From NCBI GenBank assembly GCA_943912855.1, contig CALTVC010000008.1, forward strand, positions 62,001 through 126,000: 64,000 bases of DNA. Direction: 5' to 3'. The translations under genes and the position numbers were made by a program. Source of the stretch: an uncultured Flavobacterium sp. Lineage in GTDB: Bacteria; Bacteroidota; Bacteroidia; Flavobacteriales; Flavobacteriaceae. Below, piece by piece: positions 41,074-50,264 of the stretch. Positions within the stretch are counted from its first letter, which is position 1. Each line of letters opens with the position of its first letter. Below the pieces are notes generated by a model. The model was not told the origin of the DNA. It made no database searches and saw only the letters and a program-made list of their open reading frames with translations.

Positions 41074-41646
41074 CTAACGGCAATATTTTTCAAGGAGTTG
41101 CTGTTCAATGCCCTTGCTAATCGCCCGCTTATAAAACAACCCGAACAGGGGTGCTATAAGTTTGGCAAGCGGGTTGCTAAAGTGTGTATCGCCCCAGTGG
41201 TACATTATGGCGGTGTGATATATATTCTTAGGGATTTGATTTTTAGTAATCGTTTGTCCGTCGTTTACTAACCCGAACATCGCTTTTAAAAAGTTCTCAA
41301 AACCGGGCTGGGCAGGAGTAAGCTTTACACGAAAAACAATGGTTGCATTGGTATCATTATAAAACTTATGATGCGCCTTAGGAGCTACCACAGCGTTTTC
41401 CCCGGGATTAAGGTGGAATTTTTTATTACCAAGCTGTAACCCAAGTTTGCCTTTTACTGAGGTAAAGGTTTCAGTAAAACCGGTATGGTAGTGCAGTGGA
41501 TTGCTGCCACCGGGTGTAAGGCTTACTTCAAAATGGGTATACGCGCCATTAGTATCTTCAGCGCTTTGCAGTATAGTAGTATACTCGCCGTTTATGGGGT
41601 TATGGTATGTTTTTGGCTCCGGCATTACAGGCAACTGAACTCGCAT
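41074..41646 (-). CDS. Cupin domain protein
   Basis: 190 residues. Cupin motif 1 around LHYHTGFTETFTSVKG (His, His, Glu ligands) and motif 2 around PGENAVVAPKAHHKF, a single-domain cupin of about 110 residues. The C-terminal 70 residues (NPLAKLIAPLFGLFYKRA) are hydrophobic and helical. Metal-binding is likely, reaction unknown. Overlaps the preceding gene of its operon by 22 bases. Confidence 0.85.
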   Translation of the reverse strand: MRVQLPVMPEPKTYHNPINGEYTTILQSAEDTNGAYTHFEVSLTPGGSNPLHYHTGFTETFTSVKGKLGLQLGNKKFHLNPGENAVVAPKAHHKFYNDTNATIVFRVKLTPAQPGFENFLKAMFGLVNDGQTITKNQIPKNIYHTAIMYHWGDTHFSNPLAKLIAPLFGLFYKRAISKGIEQQLLEKYCR

Positions 41647-42164
41647 CTTATTTTGCGGAGTTTCCCTTTTTTAAAATAAAACAACCATAGGCAGTCGTTA
41701 TCTTTTTCAAGCGGAAGAAGGGTAACAACACTCCACGGACCGTTTTCATCATCTTCTTCCTCCTCAATTTGGGATACGGCAATAGGGTATACCTTGCCAA
41801 AGTTTTTCAGTGTTGTAGTACTGTCAAACCAGTCGTCCTTATGCTGGAAGAACATATTTTTACGTACCGAAAAATCAATCTCCCTAAAGTTCATCACCCC
41901 GTTATCCATTTCATAGCGTATCCCTCTGTGATACACCATTTTTACATTTTTCTCATTTTCGGTGCCACAAATCTGGTCTGGAAGGGGAGCAGTAATGCTG
42001 TCGGCTTTACGTTTGTGTATGCTTTCAAATTCCTTTAGTGTAAGGGTAAGCGGTATTTTGTTGTTTACCTTAGCGGTTTCCCACGAAATCAACTCGTCGT
42101 TTTCCTGAGAAAACGACAGTAAAGAAAACAGTAGTATAAAAACAGAAAGTAGGCTTTTCATCAT
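41625..42164 (-). CDS. Secreted protein of unknown function
   Basis: 179 residues with signal peptide MMKSLLSVFILLFSLLSFSQ. Mature part has several acidic stretches (EEEEDDENG) and ends in a basic, Cys-containing segment (KIRCEFSC). No family recognised. Its start codon directly follows the TrmH-family stop, and it overlaps the cupin gene by 22 bases. Confidence 0.7.
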   Translation of the reverse strand: MMKSLLSVFILLFSLLSFSQENDELISWETAKVNNKIPLTLTLKEFESIHKRKADSITAPLPDQICGTENEKNVKMVYHRGIRYEMDNGVMNFREIDFSVRKNMFFQHKDDWFDSTTTLKNFGKVYPIAVSQIEEEEDDENGPWSVVTLLPLEKDNDCLWLFYFKKGKLRKIRCEFSCL

Positions 42165-42959
42165 CTAAATTTTAAAATCGCGTTGGCGTTTTGCTTCAAA
42201 TATAAGGATTGCCGCCGCAACAGATACGTTCATGCTGTCTATTTCGCCCTGCATGGGTATGATTATATTACGGGTGCTGGCATCGCGCCATGCCTGTGTA
42301 AGCCCTGTAGCTTCGGTACCTACAACAAGTGCGCTGCCCGCGTTATAGTCCTGATCGTGGTAGAATGCCGAATCCTGTAACGTGGCACAATAGATGTTTA
42401 TTTTATGCTTCTTGAGAAAGGCAATAACCTCGTCTGTAGTACCGGTGGCTATCTGGTTGGTAAACAGACACCCCACGCTGCTACGCACCATGTTAGGGTT
42501 ATACATGTCGGTTTTAGGGTTGGCTATGATTACGGCGTCCAGCCTGGCGGCATCAGCGGTGCGAAGCATAGCCCCCAGGTTACCCGGTTTTTCGGTAGCT
42601 TCAGCAACTAAAATAAGCGGGTTTTCCTTAAGCTGAAGGTCGTCCAGGTTCAGGCTTTTTGTTTTGGCTATGGCTATTACCCCCTCGGTGGTATCGCGGT
42701 AGGCAAGTTTTTGGTACACCTCCCTGCTTATCTGAATGTATTCCGGGGTGCAGCCTGCTATGGCACTTACCTGTGTTTCGGCAAGCATATCGGGTACAAA
42801 AAGCACTGTTTCCAACTCGTAACCGCCTTTACGGGCAAGTTCCAGTTCGCGCTGGCCTTCTATGATAAACGTACCGCTTTGCCTGCGGGCTTTAGCCTTC
42901 TCCTGAAGTTGTACAAGCTGTTTTATGTAGGGGTTTTGCGCGCTGGTAATCTGTTTCAT
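42165..42959 (-). CDS. TrmH (SpoU) family RNA 2'-O-methyltransferase
   Basis: 264 residues. N-terminal substrate domain (about 1-95, SGTFIIEGQRELELA) followed by the SPOUT knot domain: LVAEATEKPGNLGAMLRTADA (motif 1), VGTEATGLTQAWR (motif 2), and IPMQGEIDSMNVSVAAAILIFE (motif 3, AdoMet-binding trefoil knot). Methylates a ribose in rRNA or tRNA; which site is not clear. First gene of an operon with two unrelated small genes. Confidence 0.93.
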   Translation of the reverse strand: MKQITSAQNPYIKQLVQLQEKAKARRQSGTFIIEGQRELELARKGGYELETVLFVPDMLAETQVSAIAGCTPEYIQISREVYQKLAYRDTTEGVIAIAKTKSLNLDDLQLKENPLILVAEATEKPGNLGAMLRTADAARLDAVIIANPKTDMYNPNMVRSSVGCLFTNQIATGTTDEVIAFLKKHKINIYCATLQDSAFYHDQDYNAGSALVVGTEATGLTQAWRDASTRNIIIPMQGEIDSMNVSVAAAILIFEAKRQRDFKI

Positions 42960-42978
42960 GTGCTTATTATGGTAAGCG

Positions 42979-42986
42979 CAAAGGTA
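42979..42986 (-). promoter_or_regulatory. -7 box of the TrmH-family operon
   Basis: TACCTTTG on the minus strand, an exact TAnnTTTG match 19 bases upstream of the ATG at 42959. Confidence 0.5.
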
Positions 42987-43002
42987 TCGTAAAAAATGGG
43001 GA

Positions 43003-43848
43003 TTAAAAATCAGTACGTACCACTTCGGCTACTTTATCTTTATTATTAACATCTTCCAGCAGCATTTTTACATAGGTAGTGGTTTCGCTATCAGGATATT
43101 TCTTTACAAATTCCGTAAAAGCTTTGCGTGCTTCAGTATCCATCTGATTGTTGGTAATTTCTATTACCTGTGTATTGTCTAACCCAAGCAGAAAGGCGTG
43201 ACGGTACATTTTGTACGTGCCTTCCGCTTCTTTCCTGAATTTACTTTCAGGGTATTTTTTTATGAAATTTTCCCACGTTACTACCCGTTCGCCCAAATCT
43301 TTCCAGGGGATAGATACAGCTGCATCAGATTCCCATAATTCTTTTTCCTCATCGGCCACTATAGAAATTGCTTCGTCGTAGTCGGCCGTAACCTTACCCG
43401 AAAAGATGTTCTTATAATAATCAGCCACCGTACGCACAACCACCATGCCTTCGCCTATGTCCCAGATTTCAAGATCAGCGGGTTGAATTTTGTTTTCCAG
43501 TGCCTTCAGTTTTTTTGCTACCGAAGCATCGTCTGTGGCATGCGCCGTTTCAAGGAAACTTCCTTCAAAATTATTAATCGCGCCCAAGGCTTCCATATCA
43601 GATGCAAACAGCTTATCGTAAATTTCATTTGCCTTTTCAGCCGAAACACCTTTAAGCAGTGCCAAAGCTTCCTGTTTGTTCTTTACAATCTGCGCCACAA
43701 ACAGCACGGTTGAATCTTTACCCGTGGTAGCGCTTGTGGTTTCGATAGGTGCAAGTGTGTCCTGTGCCACGGTTTCTGTAGTTGTTTCCTCCTTTTTACA
43801 GCCTGTAGTAATGGCCAGGGAAAGTAGTATTAGGGATATTTTTCTCAT
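43003..43848 (-). CDS. Lipoprotein of unknown function
   Basis: 281 residues. Lipoprotein signal MRKISLILLSLAITTGC with lipid Cys17, then a Thr/Glu-rich spacer and a mostly helical domain with TPR-like spacing (KAFTEFVKKYPDSETTTYVKMLLEDV, WENFIKKYPESKFRKEAEGTYKMYRHAFL). No family name assigned. Last gene of the MoxR-DUF58 operon, 4 bases after the preceding stop, so it is probably part of that system. Confidence 0.75.
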   Translation of the reverse strand: MRKISLILLSLAITTGCKKEETTTETVAQDTLAPIETTSATTGKDSTVLFVAQIVKNKQEALALLKGVSAEKANEIYDKLFASDMEALGAINNFEGSFLETAHATDDASVAKKLKALENKIQPADLEIWDIGEGMVVVRTVADYYKNIFSGKVTADYDEAISIVADEEKELWESDAAVSIPWKDLGERVVTWENFIKKYPESKFRKEAEGTYKMYRHAFLLGLDNTQVIEITNNQMDTEARKAFTEFVKKYPDSETTTYVKMLLEDVNNKDKVAEVVRTDF

Positions 43849-43852
43849 GGTT

Positions 43853-44863
43853 TTAATGGGGGAATTTAGCCTGAAGGCGCTGTTTTATCTCTATAAAACT
43901 TCTGTGGTTTAATGGGAATTCCAATAGCACGTGTCCAAAACTGAGTAGGAACAACCACTTCAGCCCGGTTTTATAATCGATTATGTACAACACTACTGAT
44001 GCTGCCCAAAGGACCACTATTGCTATAAGGTTAATCTTTTTGGTGTTGTGCCATTGTATGACCGATGTCTTGCTGAACCAGTTTAGGTAATGGTAGGTAT
44101 AAGCAAATGCTATAAACCGCATAACACGTATGCCGGCATCAGAAAAATATACGGGGAGTTCGCTGTAACGGTAGCCGTCGTGTGTACCTGCGGTGCTGAG
44201 TGTGTCGGGGTCGAACGCATTGAACAATGCCAGTATCACTTTATTTACACGGATAAATGACGCGTGGTTGTCACGTATTTGCTCTGACATGATTTCGAGC
44301 GTGTAGTGCGTTCCGGCAAACAACGTAGCCAAAGCACAAAACACAAAAATGCACAGTGATGCCAACCCGGTTTTACTGTTGCTCTTTAAAGCGCCAACCA
44401 AAATAAACAGCCCGGTAAACACAAACACGTGTATGAGGGTAGGCATTAAGGTTGAGAAGGCAATACGGAAATACTTCGGGAAAAAAGTGAGCAACGCTAT
44501 ACCTACCATAAGTGAACCGACAGTGAACAATATCTTTGCCTTTACTGTTTTAAACAGCACAAAGCCAAGTGCAGCAGCAAAAACCGTAAACGTAATTACA
44601 GATACATAGGCACGTAATGGCAACTTAAAAAACACCAGAATGCCTACTAATAAAGTAGCGATGATAATAAAACGGTAGTCGCTCTTAGCGGCTGTGAAGT
44701 ACTGTTTTTGGTGCAGCCAGTTGATTTCGGTGAGGTAATGCAACGGCCCCAGGAACGCGTATACAAATAAGAAGCACTGAAACGGCAACAAAAACGCAGG
44801 GATAAGCGAGAGCAGCATAAGCCCTATGTTTAATCGGTCTATTTGTGCCGTGGTGAGTTTCAT
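43853..44863 (-). CDS. Multi-pass membrane protein of unknown function
   Basis: 336 residues with about nine to ten hydrophobic segments and conserved-looking polar spots inside them (LGPLHYLTEINWLHQKQ near residue 40, AGTHYTLEIMSEQI, AYTYHYLNWFSKTSVIQWH near 270, SFGHVLLEFPLNHRS near the end). Several His/Glu/Trp in or near membrane helices hint at an enzyme or metal site, but I recognise no family. Separated by 1 base from the DUF58 stop. Confidence 0.7.
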   Translation of the reverse strand: MKLTTAQIDRLNIGLMLLSLIPAFLLPFQCFLFVYAFLGPLHYLTEINWLHQKQYFTAAKSDYRFIIIATLLVGILVFFKLPLRAYVSVITFTVFAAALGFVLFKTVKAKILFTVGSLMVGIALLTFFPKYFRIAFSTLMPTLIHVFVFTGLFILVGALKSNSKTGLASLCIFVFCALATLFAGTHYTLEIMSEQIRDNHASFIRVNKVILALFNAFDPDTLSTAGTHDGYRYSELPVYFSDAGIRVMRFIAFAYTYHYLNWFSKTSVIQWHNTKKINLIAIVVLWAASVVLYIIDYKTGLKWLFLLSFGHVLLEFPLNHRSFIEIKQRLQAKFPH

Positions 44864-44864
44864 G

Positions 44865-46205
44865 TTATAGTATACCCCGTGCCTTGATTTCCAGGTATTT
44901 GTTTATACTGTCTACCGTAAGGTTCTCGGGTTTAGTAAGTACCGAATATATACCATATTTACGTAACTCGTTTACAATGAGCCTTTTTTCAAACGCGAAC
45001 TTTTCGGCAATTACCTGGTCGTATACCTGTTTTATGTGTTCGGGTGTGGTGTGTATAAGCTTGTCCAGTTCTACGTTTTCAAAAAACACCACCACCAGCA
45101 TGTGGCTTTTGGCAATGGCCTTAAGGTATGGAAGCTGGCGTTTTAGCCCGTCAAGGGTTTCAAAGTTGGTATATAGCAGTAAAAGGCTACGCTGGGTAAT
45201 GTTCCTCCGAAGGTTAGCATACAACGTGCCAAAGTCGCTTTCCAGGTAATTGGTATCGGCATTGTACAGTTTTTCCTGTATGCGCTGCATGTGGCCCGGT
45301 CTGCGGTCTGCAGGGACATAGTTGCCTACAGTTTTGCTAAAGGTAAGCATGCCCGCCTTGTCGTTTTTACGAAGTATAACACTGCTTAGTATTAACGCCG
45401 AGTTTACAGCGTGGTCCAGCAGGCTGAGTCCGTCAAACGGCATTTTCATTATCCTGCCGGTATCTATTATGGTATAGATGTTTTGCGAGCGCTCGTCCTG
45501 AAACTGGTTTACCATGAGCTGTTTGCGCTTTGCGGTAGCTTTCCAGTTTATGGTACGCAGGTCGTCGCCGCTTACGTATTCTTTTATCTGTTCAAACTCC
45601 ATGGTATGCCCCAGGCGACGTATTTTTTTCAGTCCGTGTTCAAAGAGCTTGTTGTTCATAGCCATGAAATCATATTTATGCAGTTGCAAGTAAGATGGGT
45701 ACACGGGTACCATAACGCCTTCTTCAAAAATAAACCTGCGACACGCAAGCCTCATCGGACTGGATACGTACACATTCAGTTTACCAAAGTAGTATTCGCC
45801 ACGCTTGGTAGGTTTCAGGAAAAAATCAAGAATCTGCGTTTTCCTGGCTCCTATGGTTTTCAGTATACTGAAATCGCGCTCCTGAAACTGTACAGGTAAT
45901 TCGTCTATTACCTTTATCCTTATGGGAAAAGAGTAGGGATTTACTATGGTTATGCTTACCGGGTTTTCATCGCCGTTGCTGAATTTTTCGGCAGTTTTGC
46001 GTTTTGCGTCAAACTTTTTGCCTCCTGTATACAGCATAAGAAAATCAGTACCCAGCAGCACCAGGAAAATATAAGTAAGCAACCAGGTGGCGGTGTACAG
46101 CCACGGGAACAGGTACGACAGCAGGAATAGACCCAGTATCCCCGAAAAGAGATAAAAGGCAAAGTTGTTTATGTAAATGCTTCGCAGCTGTTTCAGTAGC
46201 TTCAT
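44865..46205 (-). CDS. DUF58 domain membrane protein
   Basis: 446 residues. Two hydrophobic helices near the N-terminus (about 15-60), a beta-rich region, and the DUF58 core (LGHTMEFEQIKEYVSGDDLRTINWKATAKRKQLMVNQFQDERSQN), followed by a von Willebrand A-like fold containing IIDTGR. It partners with MoxR-type AAA+ ATPases in many bacteria. Overlaps moxR by one base. Confidence 0.9.
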   Translation of the reverse strand: MKLLKQLRSIYINNFAFYLFSGILGLFLLSYLFPWLYTATWLLTYIFLVLLGTDFLMLYTGGKKFDAKRKTAEKFSNGDENPVSITIVNPYSFPIRIKVIDELPVQFQERDFSILKTIGARKTQILDFFLKPTKRGEYYFGKLNVYVSSPMRLACRRFIFEEGVMVPVYPSYLQLHKYDFMAMNNKLFEHGLKKIRRLGHTMEFEQIKEYVSGDDLRTINWKATAKRKQLMVNQFQDERSQNIYTIIDTGRIMKMPFDGLSLLDHAVNSALILSSVILRKNDKAGMLTFSKTVGNYVPADRRPGHMQRIQEKLYNADTNYLESDFGTLYANLRRNITQRSLLLLYTNFETLDGLKRQLPYLKAIAKSHMLVVVFFENVELDKLIHTTPEHIKQVYDQVIAEKFAFEKRLIVNELRKYGIYSVLTKPENLTVDSINKYLEIKARGIL

Positions 46206-47263
46206 TAACGTGGAATTTCTACGGTGTCTATAATCTGCTTAATGATCTGCTCTCCGGTAAGCCCTTCCATTTCACGTTCAGGGGCTACCACTACGCGGTG
46301 GCGCAGTACAGGGGTAGCAGCATTTTTAATATCTTCGGGTGTTACAAAGTCACGTCCGTTTATGGCGGCAAAACCTTTAGATGCGTTTAGTATGGCTATA
46401 GATGCCCTTGGCGAAGCACCCAGGTACAGGAAGGCGTTTTCGCGGGTGTTATTTACTATTTTGGCTATGTACTCTATAAGCTGCGGCTCTATCATTATCT
46501 GCTTTACAAGACCCTGGTATTTTATAAGGTCTTCGCGGGTGATTACCGTTTTTATGGCATCGAGCTTACCGTGGTCTTTCAGCGCGTTTTCACGTTCCAG
46601 GATGGCTATTTCGTCGCGCAGGTTAGGGTAACCCAGGGTTATCTTAAACAAGAAACGATCCAGTTGCGCTTCGGGCAGGCGGTAGGTACCTTCCTGCTCT
46701 ATGGGGTTTTGTGTGGCTATAACCAGGAACGGTGCTTCCAGTATGTGAGAGTTACCTTCTATAGTTATCTGGCGTTCTTCCATAACCTCAAACAAAGCGG
46801 CCTGGGTTTTGGCAGGGGCACGGTTAATTTCGTCTATCAGTACGAAGTTAGAGAAGACAGGTCCTTTCTTAAACGTGAATTCTGAATTAGACAGACTAAA
46901 TACCGATGTACCAAGGATGTCGCTCGGCATAAGATCGGGCGTAAACTGTATACGGCTAAAGTCAAGCGAAAGCGTTTTACTCAGTAGTTTGGCGGTAATG
47001 GTTTTTGCTACACCCGGCACACCTTCTATAAGCACGTGCCCGTTGCTAAGCAGGGCTACGATAAGCTGGTCTATCATTTGGTGCTGTCCTACGATAACCG
47101 AACTTATTTCGCGCTTTATGGCCTCAATGCCTGCAGTAAGCGAAGTAAGGTTCAGGCGGGTGCCAAAGGTAATTTCGTCGTTATCGGTTTGTGGGGTAGC
47201 CGTATACTCCGGTTGGTTTACCGGTTCCTGCCCATCGGGCGTTATGTTTTCAAATTCTGTCAT
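46205..47263 (-). CDS. MoxR family AAA+ ATPase
   Basis: 352 residues. Walker A GVPGVAKTI, Walker B FVLIDEINRAPAKTQAAL, sensor 1 region VIATQNPIEQEGTYRLPEAQLDRF, and the MoxR signature EVMEERQ. ATP-driven chaperone or metal-insertion factor for DUF58/VWA proteins. Overlaps DUF4350 by 4 bases upstream and DUF58 by 1 downstream, so the operon is translationally coupled. Confidence 0.93.
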   Translation of the reverse strand: MTEFENITPDGQEPVNQPEYTATPQTDNDEITFGTRLNLTSLTAGIEAIKREISSVIVGQHQMIDQLIVALLSNGHVLIEGVPGVAKTITAKLLSKTLSLDFSRIQFTPDLMPSDILGTSVFSLSNSEFTFKKGPVFSNFVLIDEINRAPAKTQAALFEVMEERQITIEGNSHILEAPFLVIATQNPIEQEGTYRLPEAQLDRFLFKITLGYPNLRDEIAILERENALKDHGKLDAIKTVITREDLIKYQGLVKQIMIEPQLIEYIAKIVNNTRENAFLYLGASPRASIAILNASKGFAAINGRDFVTPEDIKNAATPVLRHRVVVAPEREMEGLTGEQIIKQIIDTVEIPR

Positions 47264-48450
47264 AACCGTAGTTTTTCTATGGCGTTATTTATTGCTATTA
47301 CGTCGGCCTCACTGCTGCCCAGGTTAAGGCGATGCCTTTTTATAAGGGCTACAACAGTAAGTATGTCGTCTATTGGTTTTCCGGTTTTAGCGTGGAGTTT
47401 TTCTGCGAAGTCTCCATCAAGGTCAAAAGTGTCTATGAAATATTCCCTGCGAATGTGTTCCAGGAAATAAATAATTTTCTTTTCGATAATGGTATCATGG
47501 TCACCCTCCTGGTAGTAGAGGTTGCCTATGGTACGTGCAAAATCTATGGTAGTGTTTGTTATCGGGGTTATTATAGGTACTACACGCTGCCTGCGCCTTG
47601 CATTAAAGAAGATGAATAGTAGTAATGCAATCCACCCGAGCCACCAAAACGCCCTGAATGCAGGCTGTTTAAGGAAATAATCAAGCAGGCCTCTTTCTTG
47701 TTTACTGTGACCTGTACCTATCTGCCAGTAAATATCGCCTTCAGGCACTTTAGAGGCTACCGCTTCTACGTATTTGTAATGATTGTCTTTTAAAAGGTAA
47801 TAATTACTAAACATAACGGGCTGTGTATGTAATACTACACGTCCGTAGCCATAAGGTATCTCTATGAAGTTTGGTGAACTTAATGTTCCCGATTTTTGGT
47901 AACCCAAAACCTTTATACTGTCATTAGCATTATCAAGGTCGAAATAAGCGTTATCAAACCCTTTATCAAGAGCGTATTTTTTTGAAGGATTATCGGCAGT
48001 ATAAACTTCCAGTTCTTTACCCATGGCAGGTAGCGTTACCATTTTTATTCCTAAAGAATCTGTAAAGCTTTCGGGCAGAGAAGGAACCGACAGGAATACT
48101 GTATTGCCCGATGAGGCAAACGTAAGCAACGATTCTTCGCTTCTGGGGTCTTCATCTATACCATTACCCGAAATCCTCATGAAAGTACCACTTATTTTGT
48201 ACTCATTCTTTACATAATCGTACAGGCTATCGGCAAGATAAGCCGCCGTGTAGCGAATACGGCTGATTTTACTTCCCTTAAACAAGTTGTTTGTTTCTTT
48301 GTCAAAAACATACAAGCCTAATGGTTTTTTACTCTTAATGCTGTAGTACGGAATAAAATCAGGCTTTTTGGGCTCCATGGCATCGGCAAGCATAACCAGC
48401 ATTAAAATAAACACCATAGCACCCAGTAGTATAAGTAAAAACTTTTTCAT
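47260..48450 (-). CDS. DUF4350 domain membrane protein
   Basis: 396 residues. An N-terminal membrane helix (about 4-22), an extracytoplasmic domain with a DUF4350 fold (about 40-250, YDYVKNEYKISGTFMRISGNG, SGNTVFLSVPSLPESF), a second helix (about 270-290, FWWLGWIALLLFIFFNARRRQ), and a cytosolic helical tail. Part of the MoxR operon. Function unknown. Confidence 0.85.
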   Translation of the reverse strand: MKKFLLILLGAMVFILMLVMLADAMEPKKPDFIPYYSIKSKKPLGLYVFDKETNNLFKGSKISRIRYTAAYLADSLYDYVKNEYKISGTFMRISGNGIDEDPRSEESLLTFASSGNTVFLSVPSLPESFTDSLGIKMVTLPAMGKELEVYTADNPSKKYALDKGFDNAYFDLDNANDSIKVLGYQKSGTLSSPNFIEIPYGYGRVVLHTQPVMFSNYYLLKDNHYKYVEAVASKVPEGDIYWQIGTGHSKQERGLLDYFLKQPAFRAFWWLGWIALLLFIFFNARRRQRVVPIITPITNTTIDFARTIGNLYYQEGDHDTIIEKKIIYFLEHIRREYFIDTFDLDGDFAEKLHAKTGKPIDDILTVVALIKRHRLNLGSSEADVIAINNAIEKLRL

Positions 48451-48454
48451 AGTA

Positions 48455-49249
48455 CTAAATGGTATTAAGGGTTTTCCTGAAAGCGTTTTTCGCTTTTAGG
48501 TAGGCTGTGTTGTCAATAGCGAATTCACCGTACCAAATGTAGTCGTATACGTATGACAGGTATTTAAAATCAGTACGAATATTAGTGTCGTTTATTTCAT
48601 AATAATAGTCGGTATTGGTTTTATCCGTATTCCATTTTATAATTCCCCTGTTAGTAAGGTGTTGTAACAGCCATAGGTAATAGTAGCGTACGGCAAGCCT
48701 GTAGTCGCTTTCGTTTTCGGTCTTTAAAATCAGTCCTGCAAAATCAGTATTCAGTACATCTTCTACAGTTTCGCCTTCAGGTGCCATCTTGGCAGACTTT
48801 TTACCGAAGAACCCGCTAAAGCTACCTCTTACAAATCCTATAATTATTACCACGACCAATCCAGTAATAATGAGTATTCCCATTATTTTAAGGAAAATTA
48901 CCAGAAAAGATACTGATTTACCGCTTTTCGGGCCAATGCTAAAAAGGTTACGAAAAAAATCCCGAACACTACCAAGGAATCGTGTAAAGAAGTTATCGGG
49001 GGCTTTTTTTACGGTATAGTCAAAATCGCTGTCGTTGTACTTTTCTTTAAAACCATTCCCGAAAGTGCGGTTTTTGTAAGTGGGTGGTTCTGCTATATAG
49101 TCATTGGGTTCTGCTACAGACGGAGCTTCTTCATAAATGGTGTCATTTATAGTATAGTCCGGCTCCAGAGCTGCTTCATCATCCTGAAAAGCATAAGCAG
49201 GCAATGCTGTAAACAGCAATAATGGTATGTATGCTAATAGTTTTTTCAC
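48455..49249 (-). CDS. DUF4129-like membrane protein
   Basis: 264 residues. Signal peptide MKKLLAYIPLLLFTALPAYA, an acidic periplasmic segment, one membrane helix (about 110-142), and a C-terminal cytosolic domain with YRLAVRYYYLWLLQHLTNRGIIKW and YLSYVYDYIWYGEFAID, the DUF4129 pattern. Lies between the SpoIIM-like gene (15 bases) and DUF4350 (4 bases). Function unknown. Confidence 0.8.
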   Translation of the reverse strand: MKKLLAYIPLLLFTALPAYAFQDDEAALEPDYTINDTIYEEAPSVAEPNDYIAEPPTYKNRTFGNGFKEKYNDSDFDYTVKKAPDNFFTRFLGSVRDFFRNLFSIGPKSGKSVSFLVIFLKIMGILIITGLVVVIIIGFVRGSFSGFFGKKSAKMAPEGETVEDVLNTDFAGLILKTENESDYRLAVRYYYLWLLQHLTNRGIIKWNTDKTNTDYYYEINDTNIRTDFKYLSYVYDYIWYGEFAIDNTAYLKAKNAFRKTLNTI

Positions 49250-49264
49250 TCGTTGGCTGGTCGG

Positions 49265-50242
49265 TTATTGGACTTTTACTTCCTTTAGCATCTTTTTATT
49301 AACCCTGAACGGGTAAATAAGGTAATACCAGGAAATGAGTCCAAGCGTAAACAAAATTATAAAAATATTCAGTGCCATGTGCATATCCGGCGAATATCGG
49401 GTTATAAAACCTTCGAGTATTCCTGCGACTATGGTAAAAGGTATGGTACTGAACCAAATGATAACACCATTTTTAAATCCTCGTTTTAGAGATTCTCCCC
49501 TGGAAAAGGTTTTGGGAAACAAAATGCTTGCGCCTATTACAAAGCCGGCGGCGGCTTCTATCACCATTCCGAAGATTTCCATGGCACCGTGTATCCAGAT
49601 ACCGCGAACACTTGCCCAAAAAACATTGTGTTCATAAAAAAAGTACTGAAACGCACCCAGCATCATCGTATTCTGAAAAAGTACATACGCTGTGCCTAGC
49701 CCGCCTGTAATGCCAAACATAAATTCTTTAATACCTACATTAAGGTTGTTTAGGGTAATACCTATGGCGCTACCCCAGTTGCTTCCGGTCTTATATACCG
49801 CTACGGGATTGCCATTTTCTATGTTTTCAAGGGTCATGTCTACATACTCATCGCCCACAATGAAACGAAGAAAGTCCGATTCTTGCGTAGCAGAAAACAC
49901 TCCTATAAATAAGAAGAAGAAAAACAACACAAAGGCATACAATATATACCTGCGGTTTTGGTACACCACCAACGGTACATCTGTAGCAAAAAACTGCACC
50001 AGGCGGTTCTTTTCCTGACGCCTGGTTTTATATATCATCTGGTAGGTATGTGCTGCCAGATTGTTCAGGTAAACCACTGCCTTACTTTTAGGATAAAAAG
50101 TTTGGGCATAAGCAAGGTCGTTAATAAGCTGAATGTACAAGCTGGCAAGGTCGTCGGGATTTTTTTTTACGTTGCCGAAAATTGCCTGCTCAAATTCGAG
50201 CCATTTTTCTTTATTTTGTTTTATAAACGCAACTTCTCTCAT
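49265..50242 (-). CDS. Stage II sporulation protein M-like membrane protein (DUF95)
   Basis: 325 residues from ATG 50242 (MREVAFIKQN); a reading from 50290 would overlap the divergent RDD gene. An N-terminal helical cytosolic part (EKWLEFEQAIFG...SLYIQLINDLAYAQTFYPKSK) is followed by six or so membrane segments; GAMEIFGMVIEAAAGFVIG is the SpoIIM-type core. In non-sporulating bacteria this family goes with MoxR/RDD clusters. First gene of a seven-gene operon. The name does not imply sporulation. Confidence 0.85.
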   Translation of the reverse strand: MREVAFIKQNKEKWLEFEQAIFGNVKKNPDDLASLYIQLINDLAYAQTFYPKSKAVVYLNNLAAHTYQMIYKTRRQEKNRLVQFFATDVPLVVYQNRRYILYAFVLFFFFLFIGVFSATQESDFLRFIVGDEYVDMTLENIENGNPVAVYKTGSNWGSAIGITLNNLNVGIKEFMFGITGGLGTAYVLFQNTMMLGAFQYFFYEHNVFWASVRGIWIHGAMEIFGMVIEAAAGFVIGASILFPKTFSRGESLKRGFKNGVIIWFSTIPFTIVAGILEGFITRYSPDMHMALNIFIILFTLGLISWYYLIYPFRVNKKMLKEVKVQ

Positions 50243-50264
50243 AGTAGCGCTAAAAATATAAAAT

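Noticed and set aside
49265..50242. SpoIIM-like protein as evidence for sporulation
   Set aside because: Family (DUF95) is widespread in non-sporulating bacteria; no other sporulation genes here.
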